Shown: positions 16,730 to 25,541 of the stretch, in pieces | How the letters are laid out: each line of letters starts with the position of its first letter | How positions within the stretch are numbered: position 1 is the stretch's first letter | Source of the DNA: Ardenticatenaceae bacterium | GTDB lineage: Bacteria > Chloroflexota > Anaerolineae > Promineifilales > Promineifilaceae | Direction: 5' to 3' | DNA: 64,000 bases | NCBI GenBank assembly: GCA_020634395.1 | Contig: JACKBU010000001.1 | Span: forward strand, 124,001 to 188,000 | Position numbers and translations under genes: made by a program | Notes under the pieces: model-generated | The model's database searches: none | Told to the model about the DNA's origin: nothing | The model's input: the letters and a program-made list of their open reading frames with translations, nothing else

Positions 16730-17500
16730 TCAGCCCGCCCTTCTCTGACGGGCGGCTTCAAAGAGAATGATACCCGCCGCCAGAGCGGCGTTGAGCGACT
16801 CTGTGGCAGCGTGCATGGGGATGGTGCAACGGCCGTCGGCCAGCGCCGCCGCCTCTGCGCCGGCTCCCCAGGCTTCGCTGCCAATGATAAGCGCCGCGGG
16901 CGACTGCCAGGAAACGGCCGTATAACTCACACCACCGGCCACGTCGGCCAGCCACACCGTCAGACCGGCCATCAGCGGCCCGATTTCTGCCCAGGTCAGA
17001 GCGTGGATGGGCAGGCGCAAATGCGCGCCCATGCTGCCGCGCAGCACTTTGGGATTGTACGGATCCACGCAGCCCGGCCCCAGCAGCACGCCATCCACGC
17101 CGGCGGCAGCGGCCGTGCGCAGCATCGTTCCCAGGTTGCCGGGGTTTTGCACGCCATCCAGAATCAGCAGCAGAGACGGCCGTGCGGGTAACGGCCGTGG
17201 CTCTATGCCCACCACCGCCAGCACCCCGGCCGGCGTCTCCGTGTCGCTCATGGCCGCCATCACCTCCTGGCTGACGGCCTGTACGGGGACGGCAAGTTGC
17301 TGTAAAATGGCAACGTGAGAGGTCAGGTCCGACCAATCCTCCGAATAAAACACGAGTTTGACGGGATGCCCACCCTCAGCCAGCTCCGTTAGCCAGCGTG
17401 TCCCTTCCACCACAAACGCCTGTTCTCGCCATCGAAAACGGCGCTCGGACTGCAAGCGCACAACATATTTCACTTTGGCATTTTTACTACTGGTTATCAT
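16730..17500 (-). CDS. TrmH/SpoU family RNA 2'-O-methyltransferase
   Basis: A 256-residue SPOUT methyltransferase. An N-terminal substrate-binding domain (SSKNAKVKYVVRLQSERRFRWREQAFVVEGTRW) is followed by the knotted catalytic domain with all three family motifs: motif 1 LDGVQNPGNLGTMLRTA, motif 2 LIIGSEAWGA and motif 3 IPMHAATESLNAALAAGIILFEAAR. The layout matches 23S rRNA guanosine/uridine 2'-O-methyltransferases (RlmB or TsnR type); the precise nucleotide cannot be assigned. It converges with the preceding membrane-protein gene 11 nt away and has a leaderless-type promoter. Confidence 0.88.
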   Translation of the reverse strand: MITSSKNAKVKYVVRLQSERRFRWREQAFVVEGTRWLTELAEGGHPVKLVFYSEDWSDLTSHVAILQQLAVPVQAVSQEVMAAMSDTETPAGVLAVVGIEPRPLPARPSLLLILDGVQNPGNLGTMLRTAAAAGVDGVLLGPGCVDPYNPKVLRGSMGAHLRLPIHALTWAEIGPLMAGLTVWLADVAGGVSYTAVSWQSPAALIIGSEAWGAGAEAAALADGRCTIPMHAATESLNAALAAGIILFEAARQRRAG

Positions 17501-17509
17501 CGAAAAAGT

Positions 17510-17515
17510 ATTGTA
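17510..17515 (-). promoter_or_regulatory. Likely leaderless -10 box for the RNA methyltransferase
   Basis: On the minus strand GATACAATACTTTTTCG precedes the ATG. TACAAT is 9 nt upstream of the start codon, with no Shine-Dalgarno sequence. Confidence 0.5.
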
Positions 17516-17592
17516 TCTTTTTTGGCGGCTGTGGGTTACTACAAATGCCGCCTAGACGCGGGCTACGATTTTAAGAAGATGAAGGAGAAAAA

Positions 17593-18432
17593 ATGAAACA
17601 AATAAAAGGTCTTTACAAAATCAGCCGCCCCATGTCCACACTTTCCGGCGCATTAGCCGTAGTGCTGGGCGGATATGTCGCCGGTACGGGCGAGTGGCTG
17701 AACATCTTCCTGGCTACTCTAGCAACGCTGCTCATTTCTGCGGCTGCCAATGCCTGGAATGATTACATGGACATCGAAATCGACAAAATCAACCAGCCGC
17801 AACGGCCGTTGCCCTCCGGCATGGTCAGCCCGCGCGCTGTGTTAATTTTTGCCGTCCTTGCCGCCAGCCTCTCACTCATCATCGCCGCCATGATCAGTAC
17901 AGCCGCTTTTGTTATTGCCTTCTGCTCCACGTTCATGCTGCTGATCTATTCCTGGCGTTTGAAAAGCACCGTCTTGCTGGGCAACGCCACCGTGGCCTTT
18001 ATCTCCGCTCTCAGCGCCGTGTTTGGCGGCGTGGCGGCCGGCAATGTCATTCCTTCGCTGTGGCTGGCCGCCATTATTTTTACGGCCATCATGGGCCGCG
18101 AAGTGCTCAAAACCATGGCCGACTACGAAGGGGATCTGCGCCAGAAATGCCGCACCATTTCCACCGTTTGGGGACGCCGCCCGGCGCGTGTCGTCTTTTT
18201 TGTGCTGGCCGGAATTACCTTGGGCATGATGATGCTGCCCTATCTTTTCCGCGTTTATAAACCGGTTTATGCCTACATTGTGGTCTTGGGCGTCTACCCG
18301 GTGATCGTCTACATCCTGGTGAAGGTGAATCGCAACCGCACAGGCGCGCAGTTGGAACGCCTGAGCCAGTTGATGAAGTATGATTTTTTGATCTGGTTTG
18401 TGGCCGTGCTGCTGGGCGCACAGGTGTGGTAA
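17593..18432 (+). CDS. UbiA family prenyltransferase
   Basis: A 279-residue integral membrane prenyltransferase with about eight or nine helices. Both Asp-rich motifs that bind Mg-prenyl diphosphate are present: NDYMDIEIDKINQPQRPLPS near residues 56-75, and DYEGDLRQKCRT near 177-188. This pattern is closest to the geranylgeranylglycerol-phosphate or chlorophyll/homogentisate branch rather than classical ubiquinone UbiA, but the acceptor cannot be decided. An AAGGAG lies upstream of the ATG. A second prenyl-type enzyme lies at 52.7 kb, too far away to suggest one pathway. Confidence 0.85.
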   Translation: MKQIKGLYKISRPMSTLSGALAVVLGGYVAGTGEWLNIFLATLATLLISAAANAWNDYMDIEIDKINQPQRPLPSGMVSPRAVLIFAVLAASLSLIIAAMISTAAFVIAFCSTFMLLIYSWRLKSTVLLGNATVAFISALSAVFGGVAAGNVIPSLWLAAIIFTAIMGREVLKTMADYEGDLRQKCRTISTVWGRRPARVVFFVLAGITLGMMMLPYLFRVYKPVYAYIVVLGVYPVIVYILVKVNRNRTGAQLERLSQLMKYDFLIWFVAVLLGAQVW

Positions 18433-18445
18433 GGAAACGGCGCAA

Positions 18446-20530
18446 TCAACCGTCGCCATCGTAGTGACGGCCTTTTAAGAACCACAACTGGCTGTTAAAC
18501 GGCGGTTTATTTTCATCGGTGGCGGCGGAAACGTAACGGCCGTCGGGCTGCAAAATCCACGCTTTGGCCGTGTCTTTCAGATAAGTTCCTAAAATATCAT
18601 CCACAATCCGCTGCCGCATCTGCAAGTCTTCCACCGGGAATAAAACCTCCACCCGGCGGTCGATATTGCGCGGCATGAGATCGGCGCTGCCTATGTACAA
18701 ATCGGGATCGCCCATGTTGTGAAAGTAGTAGATGCGGCTGTGTTCCAGAAAACGCCCGACGACGCTGGCTACGCGAATGTTCTCGCTCACGCCCTCCAGA
18801 CCAGGTCGCAGGCAGCAAATCCCCCGAATCAAGAGGTCGATCTTGACGCCGGCTATCGATGCCTGGTACAAAGCCCGGATAGTTTCCGGGTCCACCAGCG
18901 AGTTGGCTTTGATGATGATACGGCCGTTTTCGCCATGTTCAATTTCCCGCTCGATAAAACGCAGGATATTCTCCCGTAGATTCACCGGAGCCACCAAAAA
19001 CTTGCGATACACCGTCTGCTTTGAATAACCGGTCAGATAGTTGAACAGCTCGGACGCGTCGGCGCCCATGTCCTCCCGGCTGGTCATCATGCCCAGATCC
19101 GTGTAGAGGCGCGCCGTCACACTGTTGTAATTGCCCGTCGCCACGTGTATGTACCGGCGGATACCGTCTCTTTCGCGGCGCACTACCAGCGAAACCTTAC
19201 AGTGCGTTTTCAGCCCAATCAGGCCATAGACCACGTGAACTCCGGCGTTTTCCAGCGCCCTCGCCCACTCAATATTGCTTTCCTCATCGAAACGCGCCTT
19301 CAGTTCCACCAGCGCCGATACCTGCTTGCCGTTTTCCCGGGCGCGCATCAGCACCTGCACGATGGGCGGGTTTGGTCCCACCCGATACAAAGTCTGCTTA
19401 ATCGCCAGCACGTCCGGATCTTCAGCCGCGGCACGCATAAAATCAATCACCGGCGCAAAGCTGTCATAGGGATGATGGAGCAACACGTCCTGCCGCTGCA
19501 AAGTCTGAAAAATATTCTCCCCGGTCTGCTGCAAAATGGAGGGGTAGCGCGCCCGGAATGGAGTATCCTTCAGCTCCGGCCGTTCCAGTTTGTGCAGTTC
19601 CCACAGGCTGCTCAGCCCCAACGGCCCATTAAAGGTATAAACATCATACGAACTCATCTGCAAATTCGAAAGCAGCAAATCACGAATATCATCGGGCGTA
19701 CTTTCGTCAATTTCCAGGCGCACCGGAAAACCAAAATGCCGCTGCCGCAGATTCTTCTCCATCGTCAAAAGCAGGTCATCGGCTTCCTCTTCCTGAATCT
19801 CCATGTCGGTGTTGCGCGTCACCCGGAAGGGATAAGCAGCCACAATTTGCATACCCGGAAAGAGACGATCCAGATTGGCGGCAATTACCTGCTCCACCCA
19901 GACAAATCTTTGCGTTGTGGGCGGCAGCAGTTCATCGGGGTCCAGCGGTTTCAGGGGAACGAGGCGCGGTAAGATGGCCGGCACTTTCACGCGGGCAAAG
20001 TGGGTTTCTCCCGTTTCCTTGTCGCGAATAACCACCGCCAGATTAAGGCTGAGATTGGAAATGTGGGGGAAAGGATGGCCGGGATCGAACGCCAGCGGCG
20101 TTAGGACCGGAAAAATAACCTCCTCGAAGTAATCGCGCAACCGGGACTGCTGGCCTTTTTTGAGCTGATCGTAATCCAAAACGTGAATCTTGGCCTGGGC
20201 CAGCGCCGGGTGCAGCAGCTCGTGCCAGACAGTCATGGCCTCGGCGAAAAGCTGGGTCACGGTGCGATAAATAGCCACCAACTGCTCCCGCGGCAGCAAA
20301 CCGTCGGCTGGCGTTTTGACAATGCCCAACAACACCTGCTGTTTCAAGCCGGAAACACGCACCATAAAAAGCTCGTCCATGTTACTGGTAAAGATCGCCA
20401 GAAACTTCACCCGTTCCAACAGCGGGTTCTCTTCATTGTAACATTCTTGCAAAACGCGGCGGTTGAACTCAATGTGGCTCAATTCCCGGTTGATATATAA
20501 ACTTGGGTTGCTCAGGTCGACTTCCGACAT
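18446..20530 (-). CDS. ppk1: Polyphosphate kinase 1
   Basis: A 694-residue enzyme that polymerises the terminal phosphate of ATP into polyphosphate, reversibly. The N-terminus (LYINRELSHIEFNRRVLQE) is the classic PPK1 start. The phospholipase-D-like catalytic halves carry HVATGNYNSVTARLYTDLG with the histidine that is phosphorylated in the family, and LEHSRIYYFHNMGDPDLYIG plus SADLMPRNIDRRVEVLFP with the second conserved histidine. Length is normal. The ATG at 20530 is preferred over 20542 because GGAG lies 6 nt before it. It converges with the UbiA gene and diverges from the CapA-like gene. Confidence 0.95.
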   Translation of the reverse strand: MSEVDLSNPSLYINRELSHIEFNRRVLQECYNEENPLLERVKFLAIFTSNMDELFMVRVSGLKQQVLLGIVKTPADGLLPREQLVAIYRTVTQLFAEAMTVWHELLHPALAQAKIHVLDYDQLKKGQQSRLRDYFEEVIFPVLTPLAFDPGHPFPHISNLSLNLAVVIRDKETGETHFARVKVPAILPRLVPLKPLDPDELLPPTTQRFVWVEQVIAANLDRLFPGMQIVAAYPFRVTRNTDMEIQEEEADDLLLTMEKNLRQRHFGFPVRLEIDESTPDDIRDLLLSNLQMSSYDVYTFNGPLGLSSLWELHKLERPELKDTPFRARYPSILQQTGENIFQTLQRQDVLLHHPYDSFAPVIDFMRAAAEDPDVLAIKQTLYRVGPNPPIVQVLMRARENGKQVSALVELKARFDEESNIEWARALENAGVHVVYGLIGLKTHCKVSLVVRRERDGIRRYIHVATGNYNSVTARLYTDLGMMTSREDMGADASELFNYLTGYSKQTVYRKFLVAPVNLRENILRFIEREIEHGENGRIIIKANSLVDPETIRALYQASIAGVKIDLLIRGICCLRPGLEGVSENIRVASVVGRFLEHSRIYYFHNMGDPDLYIGSADLMPRNIDRRVEVLFPVEDLQMRQRIVDDILGTYLKDTAKAWILQPDGRYVSAATDENKPPFNSQLWFLKGRHYDGDG

Positions 20531-20558
20531 GGGGTGCTCCATCTTTTATGTTTAGCGG

Positions 20559-22337
20559 ATGACGTTAATTTTAATGAGTATGCAATTCTTGTCCAGTCGT
20601 AAACGATATGCGGAGGACGCTGACCGCCATTTCGGACGGTTGAACGGCCGTTTCCTGGCGCTTTTGTCAGGAATGGTACTTCTAGCTTTGCTGGCCGCCT
20701 GCGGTCCTCATGAAGTGATTTATCCTACACCGATCATTCCGGCCTCGGTAGGAATGGTAGAAGCGCCAGTGGAAGCAGCGCAAACGGCCGTTTCCCTTCC
20801 CCCTACCCCGGCCATCACCCCGCAAGCCGGCGGCGCTACGGCCGTTCCCCCAACGCCCGCGCCCACCGGCGGCTGGCAGATTGGCGCCCTGCCCGGCACG
20901 CCGCTGGAGCTCGTCGCCCAGATCCAGCAGTTTGCCACAGAACACGCCGGCACGTTTAGCTGGGTCGATGGGACTGAGGCGGATGTGGTTGTGGCTGCAG
21001 GCGCAGGACGGCCGTTTTACACGGCCATTTACGCCGCCGCGGCACCATTTCCCACCATCCCCGATACCCTTCCCCTGGCCGACTTGCAGACCGCCTGGCA
21101 AACAGGCGGGGAACAGCCGCTTCTGGTCAGCCCGGACACGGCCGTCGCGCTGACGGCCGTCTGGGGCGAACCCAACGCTGCCGTGCAAACCGTGCCTGCC
21201 GACCGGCTGGTGGACGAGCTGTGGGGGCAACGGCCGTCGTTGGCCATTCTGCCCTTCGAGCGGCTGCAGCCGGCGCTCAAAGTGCTGCGCCTGGATGAAG
21301 TATCGCCGCTGGATCAGGCCTTTGACCCGGCCGGGTATCCGCTGGCGGTGCCGTTTGGCGTAAGCGGCGAGGAAACGGCCGTGGCCAACTTCCTGGCCGC
21401 CTGGCAGGGACCATCCAGCAATTACCAGCCAGACAAACTCACCCGAGTGGCGCTGACGGGCGTGACGGCCCTGGTGCGAGCGACGGCCTACAACATGGAA
21501 CAGAACGGCATTTTGTGGCCCGGCGAAGACGTGGGCGCAGTGCTGCAGGCCGCCGACATCGCCCATGTGAGCAATGAAGTCTCCTTCGCGCCGGACTGCC
21601 CCTATCCCAATCCCATTGGCGACACGACCTTTTGCTCCCGCGACAGCTACTTTGAACTGCTGCAATCCCTGGGCACGGATGTGGTGGAACTGACCGGCAA
21701 CCATCTGAACGATTGGGGACGGACCAATCTACTGCGTACCCTGGAGATGTACCGGGCGGGCGGCATGGCGACGTTTGGCGGCGGCGCCGACGCCGCAGCA
21801 GCCGCCGAGCCGGCGCTGTTTGAGCAAAACGGCAACCGTATCGCTTTGGTGGGCTGCAACTCCTTTGGGCCGACGTATGCCTGGGCGACGGAGACAGAAC
21901 CGGGCGCCCGCCAGTGCGACGACACGATGACGGCACAAATCCGCCAGCTTGCCGGGGAAGGCTACGTGGTGCTGGCGACGCTGCAGTACACGGAGTTTTA
22001 CCAGTATGCGCCGACGGCACAGCAGGAGGCAGACTTTGAGGCGCTGATCGACGCGGGAGCCACGGCCGTTTCCGGCAGCCAGGGCCACCACGCTCAGGGA
22101 TTCGACTTTTACCGGGATGGCTTTATCCACTACGGGCTGGGCAATCTCTTTTTTGACCAGATGGACATGCTGGGCACGCGGCAAACGTTTGTCGACACCT
22201 ACACGATTTACGACGGCCGTTTACTCAACGTCGATTTATGGACCGGCCTGATTGAAAACTATGCCAGACCTCGCCTGATGACCCCCGACGAGCGTGCGCA
22301 GGCGCTAACGGCCGTCTTCCAGGCCAGCGGCTGGTAA
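20559..22337 (+). CDS. CapA-like (poly-gamma-glutamate capsule type) lipoprotein with N-terminal extension
   Basis: A 592-residue protein. A signal peptide ends in the lipobox LLAAC (about Cys48), so the real start may be one of several near 20559-20580. Residues about 100-290 form an extracellular domain of no clear family that reads like a substrate-binding fold. The C-terminal 300 residues are a CapA/PGA-cap metallophosphatase-like domain (DIAHVSNEVSF, VVELTGNHLNDWG, RIALVGCNSF, GSQGHHAQGFDFYRDGFIHYGLGN). CapA proteins belong to poly-gamma-glutamate export, but no pgsB/C partners are present, so the role here is open. It is unusually rich in ACGGCCGT sites. Confidence 0.82.
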   Translation: MTLILMSMQFLSSRKRYAEDADRHFGRLNGRFLALLSGMVLLALLAACGPHEVIYPTPIIPASVGMVEAPVEAAQTAVSLPPTPAITPQAGGATAVPPTPAPTGGWQIGALPGTPLELVAQIQQFATEHAGTFSWVDGTEADVVVAAGAGRPFYTAIYAAAAPFPTIPDTLPLADLQTAWQTGGEQPLLVSPDTAVALTAVWGEPNAAVQTVPADRLVDELWGQRPSLAILPFERLQPALKVLRLDEVSPLDQAFDPAGYPLAVPFGVSGEETAVANFLAAWQGPSSNYQPDKLTRVALTGVTALVRATAYNMEQNGILWPGEDVGAVLQAADIAHVSNEVSFAPDCPYPNPIGDTTFCSRDSYFELLQSLGTDVVELTGNHLNDWGRTNLLRTLEMYRAGGMATFGGGADAAAAAEPALFEQNGNRIALVGCNSFGPTYAWATETEPGARQCDDTMTAQIRQLAGEGYVVLATLQYTEFYQYAPTAQQEADFEALIDAGATAVSGSQGHHAQGFDFYRDGFIHYGLGNLFFDQMDMLGTRQTFVDTYTIYDGRLLNVDLWTGLIENYARPRLMTPDERAQALTAVFQASGW

Positions 22338-22364
22338 CAAACTCTACGCAGGGCGTTTCCGCCT

Positions 22365-22949
22365 TTACGCCGTTGCTTGTTTGGGTCCGGCAAATGATTT
22401 GCCCAGGATGCCGCCCAGCGCCCCCAAAATAGCGCCCAGGATGGCAAACAAAATGCCGCCGCAGATGCCCCCAACCAACGCCCCCATAATGCCAAAGCCT
22501 GTCATGCTGCTTGTCAGACCGGTCATCGAGGGATCTACCGTTCCCATTTGCGCGAAGATCACCTGGTTCATTTGATTCATGACCGGGACGACGAGGATAC
22601 CGGCCAGTATGGCGCTGACGATGCCGGAAAGGAAAAAGCCCAAAGCCCCGGCAGCTGCGCCGCCTTTGGCCGGCGCGGATGTCAGCGGTTCGATACGGCC
22701 GTGCAAAATAGCATAAATCACCCCGCTGCCCAGCCCGGCAATCGGAATAACCAGGCAGCTAATCAAACCAATCATGGATGAAAAGACAGACGTCTGCGCC
22801 GCAAAGGGATCAAACGCTCCCGACAACATGCTTTGCAGCGAGCGGTTGATGTTGTTGTAGGCAATAAATGTGGAAACGAGGTTGGAAATCAACAATAAGA
22901 CAAAGCTAAAAACGGCTCCGCCAAGCATTGGTTCGGTTCTGACTTTCAT
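22365..22949 (-). CDS. Hypothetical four-helix membrane protein
   Basis: A 194-residue protein with four predicted transmembrane helices (about residues 9-33, 55-82, 95-125 and 150-182). The last is very glycine-rich (GALVGGICGGILFAILGAIL), as in glycine-zipper helices that pack tightly in membranes. A clear AGGAGG lies upstream of the ATG. No family is recognised; it resembles small DUF4190-like or DUF-type membrane proteins only in general character. It is a single gene on this strand, followed convergently by the CapA-like gene. Confidence 0.6.
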   Translation of the reverse strand: MKVRTEPMLGGAVFSFVLLLISNLVSTFIAYNNINRSLQSMLSGAFDPFAAQTSVFSSMIGLISCLVIPIAGLGSGVIYAILHGRIEPLTSAPAKGGAAAGALGFFLSGIVSAILAGILVVPVMNQMNQVIFAQMGTVDPSMTGLTSSMTGFGIMGALVGGICGGILFAILGAILGALGGILGKSFAGPKQATA

Positions 22950-23078
22950 GAAATCCTCCTGATTTGGATGAAGCGCCGATCACAATTTACGGCCGTATTG
23001 TAACGCTTTGCTTTTAAAGCGGCTATAACAACCGGCAACCGGCCCTGATCGACAGCAAGGCACAGGAGGCGCCAGCCT

Positions 23079-23525
23079 TTACTGGCGTTTGCGGGGTTTA
23101 ATTTCGATCCGCAGCGTATCGGGATGGTTGGGACTGCGAGAGGCACGAAAAATGAAGTGGCGGCGGCACTCGCTGCAGCAGCTTTCGTAGTGCAGGTCGT
23201 TGTCTTCGATGCGGCAGCCGTAGGATTTGAGCACCAGCTCTCGTACATCCTGGTTCCAATCCAGGACGATCCAGCCTGATTTAGCGTGGCTGACGGCCGT
23301 TTCCAGGTTCTCCATCCCCTTAGCCGCCCGGTAACCGGCCAGAAAGTAGCCGCAGCGGCCACACGGCGCAAAGTAAGAAACTACATCATCCAGGCTCAGC
23401 CGAGAGCGGCGGCTGGATGCCGTTTTTTTGGCATCTGGAGGGTCCGCGTCGTCGGTGGCTTCTTCTTCAAAGTCCGGCAGAAGCGTTACTTCGCCGGGAA
23501 CGACCGTTTCATTATCTGCAAACAT
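23079..23525 (-). CDS. Hypothetical zinc-ribbon-like protein
   Basis: A 148-residue soluble protein of unrecognised family. It contains two cysteine pairs, APCGRCGYF near residue 55 and SCCSECRRHF near residue 122, which together could bind one zinc ion. The N-terminus is acidic (LLPDFEEEATDDADPPD), the C-terminus basic (IEIKPRKRQ). A TAGAAT -10-like box lies about 40 nt upstream and GGAG precedes the ATG. A nucleic-acid- or protein-binding role is possible but not shown. Confidence 0.55.
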   Translation of the reverse strand: MFADNETVVPGEVTLLPDFEEEATDDADPPDAKKTASSRRSRLSLDDVVSYFAPCGRCGYFLAGYRAAKGMENLETAVSHAKSGWIVLDWNQDVRELVLKSYGCRIEDNDLHYESCCSECRRHFIFRASRSPNHPDTLRIEIKPRKRQ

Positions 23526-23810
23526 AAGACTCCAATCTCAAGGATAGTTGCGTTTATCGGATTCTAGTCCGCTTGGCGTATCTGTCAACTTTTTAGGGAA
23601 TCGCCTGGGAAACGGCCGTGTCCCGGCCGGGCTGCCCGTAATCAAAAATTAGATGACACGGCCGTTAGCCAGGTGTATATTTTACTGGATACGGGCCTCT
23701 TACAGTTTTCTGCGGCAGGATCGGTTCGCAAAGCACTCCGAAGCGCAAGGATCTTCATTCTGCCAGGTTCCAGTATGGTTTGAGACGCTCGATGATGAGG
23801 AAACGAAAAC

Positions 23811-24272
23811 ATGAAACGATTGACTTTTCCCCGCCCCTTTACACATACCCATCCGCCCGTGCAGGACGTTAATGAAATCCTGGACAAACAGGCTACCCCT
23901 GGCGAACGCGCGGCCGATTGGGTGGCAACGGCCGTTGGCTCCTGGCGCTTTATTATCGGGCAAACGATCATCCTGGTAATTTGGGTCATCCTAAACGTAA
24001 CCGCCTGGGTCCAGCACTGGGATCCCTACCCGTTCATTCTGATGAACTTATTCATGTCCCTGCAGGCGGCCTTTACAGCCCCCGTCATCATGATGAGCCA
24101 AAATCGGCAGGCAACCCGCGACCGTCTGGAAGCGCACAATGATTTTTCAATTAACCAAAAAGCAGAAGAGGAAATCCGAGCGATTCTGGCGCATCTGGAC
24201 GCGCAAAATGAAGCGTTAATAGAGATTCACCAGCTGCTGTCCAGATTGATTGGGGAAAAACCCGCGGCTTAG
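23811..24272 (+). CDS. DUF1003 family membrane protein
   Basis: A 153-residue protein matching DUF1003. RAADWVATAVGSWRFIIGQ leads into two transmembrane helices (about 43-63 and 73-95), followed by the family signature PVIMMSQNRQATRDRLEAHNDF and a C-terminal coiled coil (NQKAEEEIRAILAHLDAQNE). Members are widespread inner-membrane proteins, and one (CrcB-unrelated) group has been linked to cyclic-dinucleotide or stress functions; no biochemical role is firm. The 240-bp spacer upstream holds two ACGGCCGT sites and no other gene that I can see. A GAGGAAA precedes the ATG. Confidence 0.85.
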   Translation: MKRLTFPRPFTHTHPPVQDVNEILDKQATPGERAADWVATAVGSWRFIIGQTIILVIWVILNVTAWVQHWDPYPFILMNLFMSLQAAFTAPVIMMSQNRQATRDRLEAHNDFSINQKAEEEIRAILAHLDAQNEALIEIHQLLSRLIGEKPAA

Positions 24273-24286
24273 GGGCTGTGGCGGGC

Positions 24287-24790
24287 TTAGCGATAATCCC
24301 CTTCTATCAACACTTCGCCCTCCCGCAGTTCCAGCTTTGTTACCACGATGGTTAGCTCCGTGGCCTCGGCCAAAGCGCGAACGTCACCGATGGCTTTGAG
24401 GACAAAAGCAGGCGCCTGCGCGCCGCCCACGCTGAGCGCTTCGATACGGCCGTTTGGCCGCCCATCTGCCACAAACACCGTCGCTTTCCCCGAGACCGGC
24501 ACGCGAACGTCCCAGAACTGCACAAACCCACTGCCGTAGATGCCATCAGGATGAATCGTAATCACCGGATCGCGAAAAGGGAACTGCGGGTTTTCCGCCA
24601 GGATCCAGTTAACAATCTCCACGGCCGTTTCGTCTGTCACCACCAGGCTGTAACGATCCCCCACCCAATCTTCCGCCAGCACAGCCCGGCGGCCCGGAAC
24701 CAGGCAGAAAAGCAAAACCAGAAGCAGGAGAACGGCCGTTCCCCGCCATACACCTACATCCCATCGAAAATTGCCGTGCTGCCGTCTCAT
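24287..24790 (-). CDS. Hypothetical exported protein, paralogue of the adjacent gene
   Basis: A 167-residue protein with one N-terminal hydrophobic helix (GTAVLLLLVLLFCLVPG) and an extracytoplasmic domain that is clearly homologous to the product of 24939-25541. Shared stretches include VVTD, PFRDPVITIHPDG, APAFVLKAIGD and the C-terminal KLELREGEVLIEGDYR. The fold is reminiscent of LmeA/DUF2993-like lipid-binding domains, but that is a guess. The ATG at 24790 is chosen because a TACACT box lies 6 nt upstream, giving a leaderless message; the frame is open further with only a TTG. Confidence 0.6.
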   Translation of the reverse strand: MRRQHGNFRWDVGVWRGTAVLLLLVLLFCLVPGRRAVLAEDWVGDRYSLVVTDETAVEIVNWILAENPQFPFRDPVITIHPDGIYGSGFVQFWDVRVPVSGKATVFVADGRPNGRIEALSVGGAQAPAFVLKAIGDVRALAEATELTIVVTKLELREGEVLIEGDYR

Positions 24791-24796
24791 GCCCTT

Positions 24797-24802
24797 AGTG
24801 TA
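24797..24802 (-). promoter_or_regulatory. Possible leaderless -10 box
   Basis: TACACT on the minus strand sits 6 nt before the ATG of the 24287-24790 gene. It is preceded by TTGTTG and there is no Shine-Dalgarno sequence. Confidence 0.4.
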
Positions 24803-24938
24803 CAACAAATAGCCGTTCGCTGTTATAGGTCTTTAGAAACGACGCGGTTGATGGAGCAGCAAATAACGAGTAGCGGTTTTTCATTCCGGACCCGCTGCCG
24901 GCCACAACAGCCCTACAGCCTCCCAAAAAACCGTATTT

Positions 24939-25541
24939 TTATCGATAGATTCCTTCCACCAGCACTTCTCCTTCACGCAGTTCCAGCCGGGTAATCTCAA
25001 TCGGCAGCGACATGTCGTCGTAAACAGCCTGGGCCTGATCGATAGCCGCCAGCACAAAACCCGGCGCTTTTGTACCGGCAATGCCCACTTCCTCGATCGT
25101 AGCCTGGGGTTTACCCTCTTCTAAATAGATAAACGCCCGGCCAAATACCGGCGTGCGCAGCCCGGCCACGTGAACCAGCCCGCCGCCTACCACGCCATCC
25201 GGGTGGATGGCAATTTGCGGGTGGCTAAACGGCAGATTTGGCCGGGGGGCAATAAACCAGGCCAACGTCTCCATCGCCATCTGGTCGGTGACAACCACGG
25301 AAAACGTCTGGCCCACGGCGTCCCGCGCCTGCCAATGGGCGCGAATCTCCGCGATTTCCGGATGCAAAATCGGCGCGGCTTCTACCAGATCTACCCGGCT
25401 GGCCACGCTGAGCCAGGCGAAAAAATTCGCCAGCAGCAAGAATAATGCAATTCCCAGGTTGAGGTATCTGGTCCACCGTTTAGATTGGACCAATCTTGGA
25501 GATTGGTCCAATCTGCTATTGAGCTTCTTCTCCGCTTTCAT
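24939..25541 (-). CDS. Hypothetical exported protein with hairpin-encoded N-terminus
   Basis: A 200-residue protein with one transmembrane helix (LGIALFLLLANFFAWLSV, about residues 29-46) and the same extracytoplasmic domain as its neighbour 24287-24790, ending in RLELREGEVLVEGIYR. Its ATG overlaps the stop codon of the giant membrane protein gene (ATGA), so translation is coupled. Residues 10-22 (LDQSPRLVQSKRW) are encoded by an inverted-repeat element, and an almost identical peptide occurs inside the giant protein. The function is unknown. The tandem pair probably arose by duplication. Confidence 0.65.
   Translation of the reverse strand: MKAEKKLNSRLDQSPRLVQSKRWTRYLNLGIALFLLLANFFAWLSVASRVDLVEAAPILHPEIAEIRAHWQARDAVGQTFSVVVTDQMAMETLAWFIAPRPNLPFSHPQIAIHPDGVVGGGLVHVAGLRTPVFGRAFIYLEEGKPQATIEEVGIAGTKAPGFVLAAIDQAQAVYDDMSLPIEITRLELREGEVLVEGIYR
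25482..25514. repeat. AGATTGGACCAATCT inverted repeat inside a CDS
   Basis: AGATTGGACCAATCT (25482-25496) and its complement AGATTGGTCCAATCT (25500-25514) are separated by TGG; each arm is also nearly palindromic in itself. The element lies in frame in the N-terminus of the 24939-25541 protein. A second copy lies at 26597-26629 and a diverged one at 53772-53807. Confidence 0.85.
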
